Source: Lethocerus indicus
Taxonomy: Eukaryota; Arthropoda; Insecta; Hemiptera; Belostomatidae
NCBI GenBank assembly: GCA_019843655.1
Contig: JACDQD010000005.1
Span: forward strand, 10,629,575-10,693,574
Direction of reading: 5' to 3'
Length of the DNA: 64,000 nucleotides
Position 1 is the first letter of the stretch. Every line of letters begins with the position of its first letter. The notes under the pieces are model-generated. The model made no database searches and was not told the DNA's origin. It worked only from the letters and a program-made list of their open reading frames with translations. Positions 1 to 11,264 of this stretch are shown in pieces. The translations under genes and the position numbers were made by a program.

Positions 1-696
1 TTAACTATAATGGCTAAATTAGTAATCTACACTCCATGTGTAGATGGAGTTCAGGGTTTTAAAAATTTGCTGCTACGAGCAATTAAAAAGAAAATATAGT
101 GTTTGTTCGAGTTCACTAATATGTTCAGTTCAAGAATCCTGTAACAATTTCTTAAGAAGAAATGTAAGCCTGACCACCTGTAATAATGGTCTAGCCACTC
201 CTACAATGACCTAAATACAATATTTCGTTTTCTGAATTATATAATACATCTTTTCAAAACCATGAATGTATAAAATCAAAGAAAAACAATGTTGTAGTTC
301 AAATAAAATGTTATAAAAACACCAGATTTCTCTAATAACCTGTTTATGAATACTAATTAATGTACATGCTTTCTTTAGAGAAGGCATGAAAACCATTGTG
401 TACAAACATGCTTCTCAGTGAATATAACAGGCTTGTAACATTGACATCAGATATGGTTTAAATTACATAAAAATTACACATGATAATAATTCATTAAATT
501 AAAATTCCAGCGAATCATATATTCAAATATTAGACTATAAAATTATGTTTTATAATTGTACACTATTGTGCAATTGTATATTTTTAAATTCATAAAAATA
601 GTTAAAAATATATTTTTTTAAAATTCATATTGTTCAGATATTTAAAAAAAAACTTTTCAAATGTAACAGATAAAATTTCAAGTATTTGAAACTCAC
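1..696 (-). other. Intron of Mgst gene downstream of exon 2 (continues off left edge)
   Basis: This AT-rich, CpG-poor stretch has only about five CpGs in 700 bp. It follows the exon-2 donor on the minus strand. I searched it for the next conserved MAPEG segment (the part normally beginning AH.NDLEN after the arginine pair) and did not find it, so the next exon must lie left of the window. Short minus-strand ORFs here look like chance frames. No repeat or RNA gene was seen. Confidence 0.6.
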
Positions 697-779
697 CTCC
701 TGACCCTCTCCACATCGGGGTCATCATACTTTACTTTGCTCTTGGGGTGAAACACTGTATCTTCTGGAGCCGCAAAGAC
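697..779 (-). CDS. Mgstl: Microsomal glutathione S-transferase (Mgst1/Mgstl-like), coding exon 2
   Basis: Minus-strand exon of 83 nt (27 codons plus two bases), bounded by an acceptor (ttttcacag) at its right end and a perfect donor GTGAGT at 696-691. The translation starts VFAAPEDTVF and ends KVKYDDPDVERVR, with AG left over for a split Arg codon. This is the conserved cytosolic loop after the first membrane helix of MAPEG-family MGST1 proteins, where F..PED, a K-rich linker, a DDP.VERVRR motif and a following AH.NDLEN block are typical. The family forms membrane trimers in the ER and outer mitochondrial membrane and uses glutathione for conjugation and for reducing lipid hydroperoxides. The exon is entered in phase 0, which matches both upstream first exons, and it left no acceptor for a third exon within the window. 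The gene is partial here because the remaining exons lie off the left edge. Family assignment is strong; orthology to one named gene is inferred. Confidence 0.9.
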
Positions 780-849
780 CTGTGAAAATTTTGCAACGTT
801 TTTAGAATAATAATAATTTAAAAACGCGATTCTTTCTCTACAAATTAAA

Positions 850-876
850 ATGGCTTGTCAACGAAAAGCATCCGCG
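850..876 (+). CDS. Candidate start exon of an unrecognised plus-strand gene
   Basis: On the plus strand, an ATG preceded by TTAAA (A at -3) opens nine codons, MACQRKASA. The frame runs directly into a perfect donor GTAAGT at 877-882 and ends in phase 0. The next candidate exon on this strand (2882-2924) opens in phase 0, so the two join without a frame problem. The exon lies inside the Mgst intron between exons 2 and 1a, on the opposite strand and within the CpG-dense island. The gene would therefore overlap the 5' end of Mgst antisense. A nine-codon ORF ending at a good donor can arise by chance, so support comes mainly from phase agreement and the CpG pattern. It could instead be a noncoding 5' exon or no exon at all. 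Confidence 0.35.
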
Positions 877-1001
877 GTAAGTAGACAGAACAGGACTTTT
901 TATTCGATTTCGGTAATCGTAATTAACGCGTAGCGTCAGGCTCAGTGTAGGCCAAGATGTCAGGAATGTTGGCTTTTGGTTAGAATACAAAGGGCACTTA
1001 C

Positions 1002-1133
1002 TGCTTTCCTGAATCGTTGTCTGGCGGTGAGAGCCGCCATCGACAGGACTTTAAAAACAAGTACCGAACAGTAAAACAGATAGGCCGAGAAAACGGGGTT
1101 ATCCGTTGTCAGGAGGTTGGTCGCTGGGGCCAT
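1002..1133 (-). CDS. Mgstl: Mgst first coding exon 1a (start Met, N-terminus and first membrane helix)
   Basis: The minus-strand start codon is at 1133-1131. The exon has 44 codons and ends in phase 0 at a perfect donor GTAAGT (1001-996). The peptide begins MAPATNLLTT, has a DNPVFSAYLF segment, a hydrophobic helix around residues 17-34, and ends TARQRFRKA. Joined to exon 2, the junction RFRKA/VFAAPED matches the RF.....F..PED pattern of insect MGST. This places TM1 and the positively charged start of the first cytosolic loop in the exon. The intron to exon 2 is only 222 bp (780-1001). The exon lies inside a CpG-dense island, as expected of a promoter unmethylated in the germline. I take this as the main first exon because of that island and its closeness to exon 2. 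A CT-rich (GAGA on the other strand) leader lies just upstream. Confidence 0.88.
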
Positions 1134-1552
1134 TTTACGTAAGCGAGAGAGAGAACCGTATCTTACTGAGAGTTTAAGTCGAATGAGTCGAGAAATAGAA
1201 ACCGGTCAAATATATCCTAATGGTAGAATCCCGTTTAACCTTCCAACAGCCTTCCCCCACCAACTGTTCTTCGTACCAGGTTAGCTTCCTTCAAAGTGGG
1301 AGATTTAATTCGAATTCGGTTTCAAGACCTACGTTTTTTAGTTTGTGAGCCCAGTTCTATTTCTACACATTCTACTCAAACAAAATGTACTCTCTATTTC
1401 CTTTACCTAGCTAATTCTTACAATTATACTCTACTATTATATTGTGAATATTATTCCTTCACAAATTAGGCACCTACTTATACAATTATTCGTGTCAGAC
1501 TACAGTAAGTTAGAAAAAGTCATACTTTTATATATTATAACACAAAACTTAC

Positions 1553-1678
1553 TCCTTTCCTTATCCTCTGCCTGGCAGTAAGTGGGGCCATTAAGAGAAC
1601 TTTAAAAATTAACACCATGCAATAAAAAAGATAGGCTGCGAATACTGGGTTGGATGTTGTTAACAATTCCTTTGCCAT
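1553..1678 (-). CDS. Mgstl: Mgst alternative or duplicated first coding exon 1b
   Basis: The minus-strand start codon is at 1678-1676. The exon has 42 codons and ends in phase 0 at a GTAAGT donor (1552-1547). The peptide begins MAKELLTTSN and ends TARQRIRKG, and is collinear with exon 1a after a two-residue gap. By eye about 32 of 42 residues are identical, including the NPVF.AYLFYC and LTARQR blocks. No second copy of exon 2 is present between the two first exons, so 1b can only be used by splicing over 1a to the shared exon 2 at 697-779, a 773-bp intron. Unlike 1a it lies in CpG-depleted DNA. It could be an alternative first exon giving a second isoform, or the stranded 5' end of a duplicated gene. 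The intact frame and donor argue that it is still functional. Confidence 0.82.
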
Positions 1679-2051
1679 GTTTCTTGATTTAAAAAGAAAT
1701 TCAAGCCAAATTAAACTGAACAAGAGGTGAACGACACTGGGTTAGAATTTTGAGTGGAACTGTTTATCACTGGACAGTCAATAATATCCCCACCCCAGCC
1801 ACAAAATTGTTCACTCTCTACTAGTCACTCATTTCAAGGACACAACACACTGATGAATAGTTGCTCATAGTTACACAGAAAAACATAAAAACTCATACAA
1901 TTAATTATTCATTAAGCATCAAGATGTGGGTACTAACAATTTTTAGATTTATAAATTGAGCTCTAGAAAAGAATCAAAATTAAGGTTGAACAAGGAATGA
2001 GTATTGCCTTATATTTTTTTTTAAATACTCCACAAAACTTGTTCAATGATT

Positions 2052-2070
2052 TATATATATATATATATAT
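2052..2070. repeat. (AT)n microsatellite
   Basis: A simple AT dinucleotide run of about 19 bp within an intron. Confidence 0.9.
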
Positions 2071-2881
2071 GTGTGAAACAAGTTAGTGTTAACTCCATCA
2101 ATATCCTTAACTTATTATAAAATTGTTATTATTGGTAGTTAATTTATTTTGCATAAACTTCTTGTGAGTATGGACTCGAAATGCCCATAGTCATGTTGAA
2201 AAAGAATCTTAAATATAAGTACATATCTGAAATACAACACATATTTTATGGTTATCTGTTTTATGGGTGTTATATTTTTTAATGAATTGATCACAATTCA
2301 TTTATCTTAAATTACAGATAACCAATACTGATAATGTATCATTTATTACTAGAAAATTTATTTTCTAGTATTTGTATTATTAAAGAAAATTAATTAATGT
2401 AAATGAAAAGTTAATTACTCCATAATTATTAAAGCTATAATGAAGACACATATCCGAAGTTCCCACTTGGTTCTTTTTAAATTAGTAAACCTCATTTCTC
2501 TCCCTTGGGATATTTCTTAACAGAACTGTCTTGTTACACAAGACTACTTTTCCATTTCTAAAAGATTTATCCTTTAATTAATTCCAAAAGAAGACATTCT
2601 ATTGTCCTCTGAGTTTCACACAGTGCAACAATTGCACTTCTGTGTGAAACATTTAAGAGACCTCTGAATAGTGGTGTAAGAAAAAGATATATGAAATAGA
2701 TAGAAATATGATATTCTATAGGCCATTGCAATCATTACAATCACAATTTGATAACTAAATGTTCATACTATTTTTTTTCTGATTTCATATTTCAGCAGTA
2801 AATAAAACATTTTCTCTTAACATTGCTAATCTTACTTCAGAATTACCTTACATTTATTATTTTTATTTTATTGTGTTCCAG

Positions 2882-2924
2882 GCTGTCATAGAAGCAATGA
2901 ATTCTCCACATCTGTTTCAACCAG
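2882..2924 (+). CDS. Micro-exon A of unrecognised plus-strand gene
   Basis: A 43-nt exon follows a long pyrimidine-rich acceptor ending tgtgttccag (2872-2881) and a TGCTAAT branch-like site near 2824. It is followed by a perfect donor GTAAGT at 2925. In phase 0 it reads AVIEAMNSPHLFQP and leaves one base (G). The other two frames meet a stop or do not fit the next exon. Reading through the donor meets a stop within three codons, as expected for an intron. The leftover G joins the AG at the start of the next candidate exon (27708) to make Glu. I do not recognise the peptide or a domain. It lies in CpG-depleted DNA, which fits transcribed, methylated sequence. Confidence 0.6.
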
Positions 2925-4712
2925 GTAAGTAAGAATCATAAGCTAGACAATATATTATCTTATATAAAATTTAAAAATACATTTTTTCTCATTTTAGTAT
3001 ATACAATTGCCTTTAAACTTTTCATACACAATGACTATGGAATCTATTTATGAAGTTTATTTCATTCATTAGTAGTAATTAAAACATAAATGATATCCAT
3101 AACTATAAGTCCATGATATAAATAATATAAGATTATTTATAATATGACGAAATAAAAAGGGGAATCAATTTAAATAAAAATCAATTGAGCTTCCTTAAAT
3201 TTGTGTATACATTAAGTATTTTTTAAATTACTAATCTTAATTTAGTGTATCTAAGTTGTAAAGGGACCCATTGTACACTAGATAATTCTAGTTATACAAT
3301 ATAAACTTTAGAGAATGCATGTTTAAACGCAGTAATTATTTTTATTATTAATTACCCATTATTTATGGTTTATATTTTCCTTTTTATTTGTTATATTAGA
3401 TTTGAACTGAGAGTACTAATATTTTAATTATATATGTAATTTTAAGAGTACCCAACATGATTTTATTGTTGGATGAAATTGTTCATTTTAACATGACATG
3501 GAGATATTAGCAAAAAATAAATACTATAGGGATTTCTCAAATAGAATATAGGTGTGCATTAATTAATAATGACCTTGTGCATTAAACAAAAATATTAAAT
3601 ACAGACTTTGCATATAGAAGAACTCTGATGCTTATTTAATTTATTTTTAAATTAATAGAACATTTACAGTGGAATTTTAGTTTTAATTCATTCATTAGTA
3701 ACTGGCCATGAGTGATATTCCAAAACTGGTAAAAAGAAATATCTTTTTAATAACTAGTGGAAAATAACTGGTTCAATAAGCAATTCACTCAAATGTAATT
3801 TGGTATAATAATAGTTTGGTAAACAAAATTAAGAATATGTTGCTAAAGTTAATATCATGGTATAATCGTGCCCATTCTGCTGTCCGTGTAATGGTGTCCC
3901 ATTATTGTCTAATGGTTTATATAGGATTTCTAATTAGGTTACATAGGTTTTAGCTCTGAGAAAGTATGCAGAAGGTTCAGGTTTGGATTCTGTGCTGATG
4001 ATTGGATATGGCATTTAAAGTATCTTGATTTTATATTTCCTGTAATTGTGCGTCCTCGTTTATCCGCTCTCCATTGTTCAAGAACGCCGACAGATGCTCT
4101 AATACTTCAACTCCAAATGGAAACGGCTCCACCTTCTTGTAAATGAACGACCCTAGGTGACCTTCCCGGACGACCTTCTGGGCCGCCGCTCCTAGTCGAG
4201 GAGTTGAAAAGTCAAATGAAAGGGGAGCCGATTCATTTTAGCTGTTCGCCCACACAGTCCGCGGTTTTACACAATCTAATACACTGCTCTGAAAATAATC
4301 AGCGCAAAATACGATATTCGAACCACATCCGCCAATCGGTGGTTTTGAGAGTTACCAAATGGCACGACGCGGTATTTTTAACTTCTTAATTTGCAAACTT
4401 GGCAAAACAGGATAACATTTCCATGAAAAGTAAAGGTGGGAAGAGCACCCGGACAGAATGCGCGTAAAGTATATTACAGAACATACTTCGGAATACTATT
4501 CGGTCTCGTTTTGGTAACTCTTCTAGCCGATTCTGCCCTTAGGTTCGCCAGAACTGTTGGGTGCTTTTTAAACATCTACCGACTCTGATAATTTCCGAAA
4601 ATTTACATCAACCAACAGCAGCATATGCTAAATAATGACGATATAATCATTCTGATGGAATAAATAGCTCTATTGAGGGAACCGTACCCTCATCGGTCGG
4701 CCCACAATGTTT

Positions 4713-4724
4713 GATTGCGCAATC
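4713..4724. promoter_or_regulatory. Perfect C/EBP-type palindrome at the centre of a dyad
   Basis: The 12-bp palindrome GATTGCGCAATC contains ATTGCGCAAT, the optimal C/EBP (bZIP) dimer site. Flanking GTCGG (4696-4700) and CCGAC (4730-4734), and ATCGGT (4692-4697) and ACCGAT (4749-4754), form further inverted arms around it. Binding in vivo is inferred. Confidence 0.45.
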
Positions 4725-6039
4725 AGAGACCGACAACACCCATCAGTAACCGATACTATTAAACTTTGGTTTAATGGCTAACTAAACTGCTGTTTCTTAC
4801 TCTTCTGCTATGTTGCGTACTTACTATTCTATAGGAAGTTCTGAACGTACTTAAAGTCCATTCGTAATCAGTTGAAAATTTGATCACTTGTTTAAATCGT
4901 GTTAAACGTGGTTAACTTTACGCGGTTTATCTGTAATAACACGGCACCTCGTAAACTAATTATACGGTATTTGAGTTCGCCGATTGATTGTTCTGAGTGG
5001 GTCTATTTCAACGGAGAGTGGCATCGGAGGGTTGGTGAATAATGTTGGTGCTGAAGGAAGGCCATCTCACATTTTGGTTCCTCAAATGACGGCTTCGAAA
5101 CGTGTATTTCCGTCGGGATATCGTATTGAAACGTTTGTTTTATTGTGGATCTCTCTCTCTCGAAATATTTCTCGGGCCCTCGTGACTTCTGAGAGATCTC
5201 ACCATTCGTTTTCAGGGTCGGAGCTGGCCCGCCTCTCGGCCTATCTGCGGCCCAGATCCGTCTGCGGGCTGTTGCGGAATCGTTTTCTTGTACAATATCA
5301 TTTCTTATTATTGGCAATATTAAACAAAACAAAAATTGAGCCGCTGTCGACAGGACAGGATATTCAGACGGGGCGTTTTGGGTATTCTGAAATAGGCTTG
5401 GCAGGCTTTAATAGACGATGGTCAACTCGTGAGAGTAAGCGACGGCTGCATATTCACTAATGAAGATCTATCGACATTACATTCCTCAGTCACATAAAGC
5501 ATGGTCATCCTTCTCAGATCCTAGTTAGTCAAATGACTGCTCCTTCTGCAGTCACACCTGATATTCCTTTATTAGGTGCCACATAATCTTTATTTTTATG
5601 TGATCGATAAAGCCGATAGACGTTATATGAATAGTTCTACAGTATACATACTGCATATAGTGTTTTATGGATAGGTGAATTTCTAGTGCAAAAACTATCG
5701 CATTAATAAACGGTATTAACATTTGAAACTTTCAACATTAAGTATTAGATAGGATATCAAGACAGATCTGAAGATTCGAACAGATTGGAATATTATTTAC
5801 TTCTCGCCAAATTTTGGTAGGGAAAGGAAAACGTGAATGTTAATGGCGATGTCAATAAATTATTTATCATAGATTGGGATTATATCTATACCAACAAAAT
5901 TTTGTTTTCTAAAACCTAAGGTATTTCGTTGGGGTAGGCAGCGAGTGGTCGAACAGCTGGTGGCCTCATGGTCTGCGTTGGTTGTTCTGGTCTTTCGACC
6001 GAGCCTTTCTTGGACAATGACGCAATGCCCGACTCCATT

Positions 6040-6071
6040 GTGTGTCTGTGTCTGTGCCTGTGCGTGTGTTC
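6040..6071. repeat. TG-rich low-complexity tract (TGTGTC/TGTGCC units)
   Basis: About 32 bp of imperfect TGTG hexamers inside a GC-richer block. It makes open frames on both strands that should not be read as genes. Confidence 0.8.
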
Positions 6072-9000
6072 GCACTCTTCGCACAGCGACAGCCGCCTCC
6101 GCTGAGCCCACTCGAGAACGCCGGTTCCTTTCTCCGTCGGGAGGGCTGAAATAAATGCAAACGGGAGATGAAAAAGAGAACATCGGCTTAAAGTTCAGAG
6201 TTTCACCAAGTCCGAACTTTACAGACTTTCGCGTTTTCGAGATTCCAAATTCGAACCGGCCGAAGCTGCGCCGGCCGAGAGAGGGCCATACTTGGAATCG
6301 GTTCAAAAAGTTAAAGTTATTATTCAGCGATGACTTCCGATTTTTTCGTTTCGGTCCGCCTCCTCCATTATTCAGTTTGTACTTTTCCCGTCAGCGAGGG
6401 ACAATATTTTTTTTATCGTAAAGTGATTTCTCAGGAAATTTGCAGGCAGTTGATACTAGTACTCGTTTGTCCTCAAAATATTTCTTTATCTACTTACCTA
6501 AGCATTAATTGAGTACGTTAACTTTTTCGAATTCGTTGTCCTAATTTCTTTCGCTTTAAATTCCTTGTTTCCAGAGTTTATCTGCCCATTTATAACATTT
6601 GTAGCAATCTTTCTTTCTTATAGCCATTTGCTTTAGTTTGGACTTCCTGGTTCTAAATCCAATCGGAACGTTCGATCTCTTCATTTATTGTCCGATTCAA
6701 GGTTTTAGTCCCGGACGGCCAAATAACTTTCAGTTTACCTCATTCTTAACTCTCATTTAACGAATTGAGTTACCTCGAATCCAACAGGAATTTATTGCTT
6801 TATCATTACTATTGTTATACCGGAGTGTAACAATAAACATATTAGTCATTTTGCTTTGTCGGTTTCGCATTCACCAAATGCAGTTGATATAATTAAAAAA
6901 ATATAGTACGTCCAGATTTTTTAGTTAAATTTATATATTATAAATAGAGTCAGGTATTTGAAGCTATCTTTAGACTAATAGTTAGGTGTAGGTAGTTGGA
7001 TAGTAGGTGTGATCTTGCGCAAATTGTTTTGTAAGTCCCGGTGCTGCAGATTTATTCCTGTAAAATTTCTCTCGAATAGCACTTTAAAAACAATGAAGAA
7101 ATAAGGGTGATGCACTCTCCCTTATTAATGTTAATAGTATATAACTAAAACTTTATCGACAATTCCTCGATAAATTTAAACAGTAACTTCAATTATTAAG
7201 GTTATTGTAAGGCTCGAATAGGTAGGTGACGGTTCTGTGATCAATTTATTTGGTATTTGGCAATTTACATAAATTTGAGGTCGGGCGATATGCCGTCGGC
7301 GTACCGAGTTTCTCCGTTTGCTGGAGCGAATCGTTCCGACCTCATGTCAAGCACGTGTTTCGTGCACAGTCGAGATTCACGAGGCTCGGCCTAATTGTTT
7401 TTCTTTTCTTTTTTTTTTATCCATACACTAAGTAGGGTTGGGCAGTTGGCCGAGCTGAGCGGGTCCCCGAAGGTTCAGGAGGCGGCGGCCTGGATCTCCG
7501 ATCGGCCGGAGAAGGTCATGAGGCTATTTCACACTATTTTTACCCTTCGGTCGGACCGTTAGGATTGTCGGGCTCTTGCACGCAATTCGGGACGAAATAA
7601 TTAATTTGGAAGGGAAAGAAAAATTCTCTCCGAGCCCGCCCCACTAAAAAAAATGTTAACGACTAACGGTCGGCGCAAATCGCCAGAACGAACAGATATT
7701 CGGACTTACGAAAGGTTCTTAAAAAAAATCTAGTTTTTAATCACATTGGAAAAATTCCTTCGAATAATTTTTTACAAATAATAATCCATCTTCTGCGTTT
7801 TTGTATGAAGGAACAAAGAACTCGATCCGCCTACGTTTTTTCATTTCTCAATTCGAGTCTGAGTCCACGTTTACACTGTTCGAGTGAGTCATACTAATAT
7901 AAGCTCATACCCGAACAAATATTTTCCCTGGTTTTTTCCTACAAATAAGTGATACGTTCGGTTTGTCTGTCGGCAACTCTGTTGATTTACTTCAACGCAC
8001 GCCTCTTCATCTCGCTCTGAATGTTTTTTGTTAACTGAGCGACTGTAATCATTGAAACGGATGGAGGAATATTGCAAATTACAGGTACTTTTCCATTACG
8101 GAAGTTAGGGTATTTTTGCTTTGAGGTTTTAATTTCGGATTTAACATTTAGCAGGACTTAAAAATACACTTTTTCTTAAGCCGGTGATATTGTCTTGTGC
8201 TAAACCGGTGTCGGCTTCTCAACCTAGTTCGTAAATTAGTCGATTGCCTACAAATTTTATTTTTTTTTGCGATCGGTCAAGTGGCTTACATCTATGGGGT
8301 TCATTGTTACAACACTGGTGAACGTGAGCGGTCCTCCCGACGTAAAAGAGACCGGCGAAGAACAATATTGGGCAACACGATAAGTAATAATAGAAGAAAA
8401 GAGAAAAAATAAAGCGCCAAAGTTCAAACTGGCGGGCAGGTTCAAACCGCATGTCCCAGTTAGAAGGGTATTCGCCTTGACACCGGGCTCTGGGACCGCC
8501 CCCGGCCGGGGACAACACCCGCCTTCCAACTCTTTCTAAAGCCTCGGGTAACAATTCTGGAAACAAAGGGCACCATATAAGATAGATTTAAACTGGGGCA
8601 AGCCGAATAGAGCTCCTTTTTTTATTCATTTACGACTGAACGTTTATTATTCCTGCCGCGTGGAATATGTTCACTGTTACGTTCTTCAATTACCGATTTG
8701 AACTGCTAGACCTCGTCGCCGTTTTAAAGCTCTCGGCCAGATCTATTCCAGCATAGAAAGGACATACCCCGGTGATTTTGACACAAAAGTGAGAAAATAT
8801 AAACGAGAGACAGGAAGATGTGAGGAGACTGCAGCTCGACGAGAGGCCAACAAAATTCCAAAACGCATATGGAAATGGCCCAAAGAAGTATAAAACGGTA
8901 GGAAATTAAACTGGACTCGAATTAAACTGGATTCGAAATCATACTGGACTAGCTCATCTATGCTCCAACCCGTTCAGCCTACACAATTTGTGTTTCACTC

Positions 9001-9131
9001 GAGTGGGTTTCAATCGCGAAATACCTTCGTTCCCCGGTGAGACTACTAACTCTTCTCGGTATTCTCCCGTGGCGGAATTGGACGCCGTCCGGGAGGCAGA
9101 GCGGGAAAGAGTACGAGGGCTGCTGTTTATT

Positions 9132-9206
9132 GGAGAGAGAGAGAGAGAGACAGATAGAGAGAGAGAGCGAGGAGAGGAGCGGCCGAGAGTGAGAGAGAGA
9201 TAGAGG
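9132..9206. repeat. GA-rich tract (GAGA-type element)
   Basis: About 75 bp, almost purely purine on the plus strand, with GAGAG repeats broken by CAGATA and CGAGG. It sits in the middle of a GC-richer block (9060-9330). Multiple GAGAG sites are typical of GAGA-factor/CLAMP binding at insect promoters and enhancers. It could equally be simple-sequence drift. Confidence 0.7.
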
Positions 9207-11256
9207 TGGGAGACTGTAGTGGCGGGCCCCGGCCAGCCAGTCCAATCCCGCCAGTCTCAATCGCGCCGACACTACGGCATCATCGCCATTCATCGCTTTC
9301 AGTTCACCCTCACCCCGACCCTCTACCGAATATCGCGTGGACCCGTCCCATAGCCGGACTTGATAACAGTGCGTGCACCCTCCGTTCGGGCCCTGTGATT
9401 TTAGTCGCACCATGCTACACCCCAGGTAGGACAGCCGGCTTTTTGACAACTTATTTATTTCCCGTGTCATCGACGGTTCAATGTGCGCGGGAAAAAGTCA
9501 TATTTCCCGTCAGTTTGAAAAATGGACCATATTAACATTTTACAGTTTTAAAAAAGTAATTTTCTATGCCGACTTGAAAATAGCGCGAATTAAATGAAGT
9601 GCATAAAAAATTTGTTGATTGTTTAACTATGTACCTAACGCAGATACAATGTTATTTAAATTTATGTTTTTAATTAATTTGTGCTGTTTTTTTCTTTGGA
9701 TGGTATAAGAGTAGTGTTGATAACAAGGTGCAGTTAACGTACAATCGATGGTCAATCAAATTGACAACTGTCAATGTAATGCAGGGTTCAGTATGATATT
9801 CATACTATTGTTTATTTAAGATATTTGTTTTTGGCGAGGTTTAGGAATATCATCACTCTTGTTATCTGCTTTTAACAGTCGCTTATTTGATCCTATACTA
9901 GACCGGTTTCGAATGGGTAAATTAAAGACGCACCTAGGCATGTCGGTCCCCGATGTAGCTTTCTGTCAACAGTGCACTGTTGGAGCCAGTTCCGCGTTTC
10001 AGAGAGTTGAGACAGAAAATTGAAAATACATTTTGGGTCGTGTACACATTTACCCCATAAAAATTACTATTTCCAATCCGGAAAATTTATTTTCCGGGAG
10101 TAGTACGTGTGTATTTCTCCCAGTTGCAAAACGAGGCGACCTCTCATCAAGTGCTAATAGTTTCGTGTTTACATCTCCGAGTGAGGTCGTCGTTGCAGTG
10201 TTTTAATTCCCCTCGCTAATACTACACCGTCGTTGTGCAACGGCATTCGTCATTCGGGATGCATTGCCATTGACGCCAGCACCGGTCTTAGTTTCAAGAC
10301 CGAGATGGCCGACTTTAAGAAGCCTCCGGTGAAATACCCGACTGAAATTTGAATGGCTAGTGCGCTTATTTACAGGCTGACTTCTCCATTGTTATAATTA
10401 GTTCTTAATAACACAAAAGAAAAATAAATGAATATAACATGGTGATCGATACTTGGATGATGCATTGATTTTTGATGTATGAGATCAGCTCCAGAAGTAA
10501 GGAATTATCGATTGCATTTTCTTCTTTTATGTATTTCTATATTATTTGATTTGTTTAACCTTTTTATAAGTCCACAGACAAAACTTTATACTGCGTGTCT
10601 AAAAAATATTAGACGGCACTGAATTGGATAAGTAACTATTATTTAGTTATTTAATTCTTATCCTAGATTTCGGACTAACTGATGCTATTATTGAGAGAAT
10701 CATTACCGTAGTAAAGATTAAATTAATTTAACATAATGTACATATAATTTATGTGAAGCTTACAAATCTCTAGTTGATAAATATTCATAACAGACAACTG
10801 CAAATTTTATATCGAGTAGTTCCGAGGCATTAAAGTCTTCACCGGAAGGTAGTTGAGATGACCCTGGCAAACTAGAGATTTCCCATTCTAATTATTTCGC
10901 AGTCAGATCCTCTAGTTTACCACTTCGCAGTGGCGAGTGAGAATTTCGCCTTGAACACTACCGAGTGTTCATTAATTTGATGATAGTCTCATTAACGTCA
11001 ACAATTATTATGGTCGATTAACGTAAGTATTTTGTCGATTGATTAACATAATATTTTAATACCTAAAACAGATGAAGGTTGTGTTGAACACACTTTAAAA
11101 GTCACGCGACTTCCAATTTTTACATTTCGCGTTCGAGTTTCTGCCAAGACGAATGCACTGTTGCTGTGGAATTTGTTGATTTGGCACGGTGTAGCCGCCA
11201 GGAGACGTTCAGAAAAGGTCATAGTTATAGTCAAAGGATTAGTCAAATCCGAAATA

Positions 11257-11264
11257 ATTTGCAT
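11257..11264 (-). promoter_or_regulatory. POU octamer site
   Basis: An exact ATTTGCAT (reverse of ATGCAAAT) in AT-rich intron. Single octamers are expected by chance a few times in 64 kb, so it is recorded mainly as part of the wider set. Confidence 0.25.

Larger units (their letters stand above)
787..1330. promoter_or_regulatory. CpG-dense island over overlapping 5' ends (probable promoter)
   Basis: By eye there are roughly thirty CpGs in about 550 bp, against about five in the 700 bp to the left and two in 2461-3840. The island covers Mgst exon 1a, its upstream leader and the candidate plus-strand start exon at 850-876. In invertebrates with gene-body methylation, a retained-CpG block between two depleted flanks usually marks an unmethylated promoter. 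No convincing TATA box was seen in it. Function is inferred from composition and position. Confidence 0.55.
1340..3860. other. CpG-depleted, AT-rich segment (candidate methylated gene body)
   Basis: CpG almost disappears here, with only two CpGs between 2461 and 3840, while TG and CA remain common. This fits long-term loss of methylated CpG. The segment contains Mgst exon 1b and the plus-strand exon at 2882-2924. Otherwise it is AT-rich intron with a short AT microsatellite and no ORF of note. Confidence 0.6.

Noticed and set aside
4984..5460. 158-codon plus-strand ORF with a 109-codon minus-strand ORF beneath it
   Set aside because: Low-stop CpG-rich block open on both strands. No domain, no repeated residue pattern, no start or splice context.
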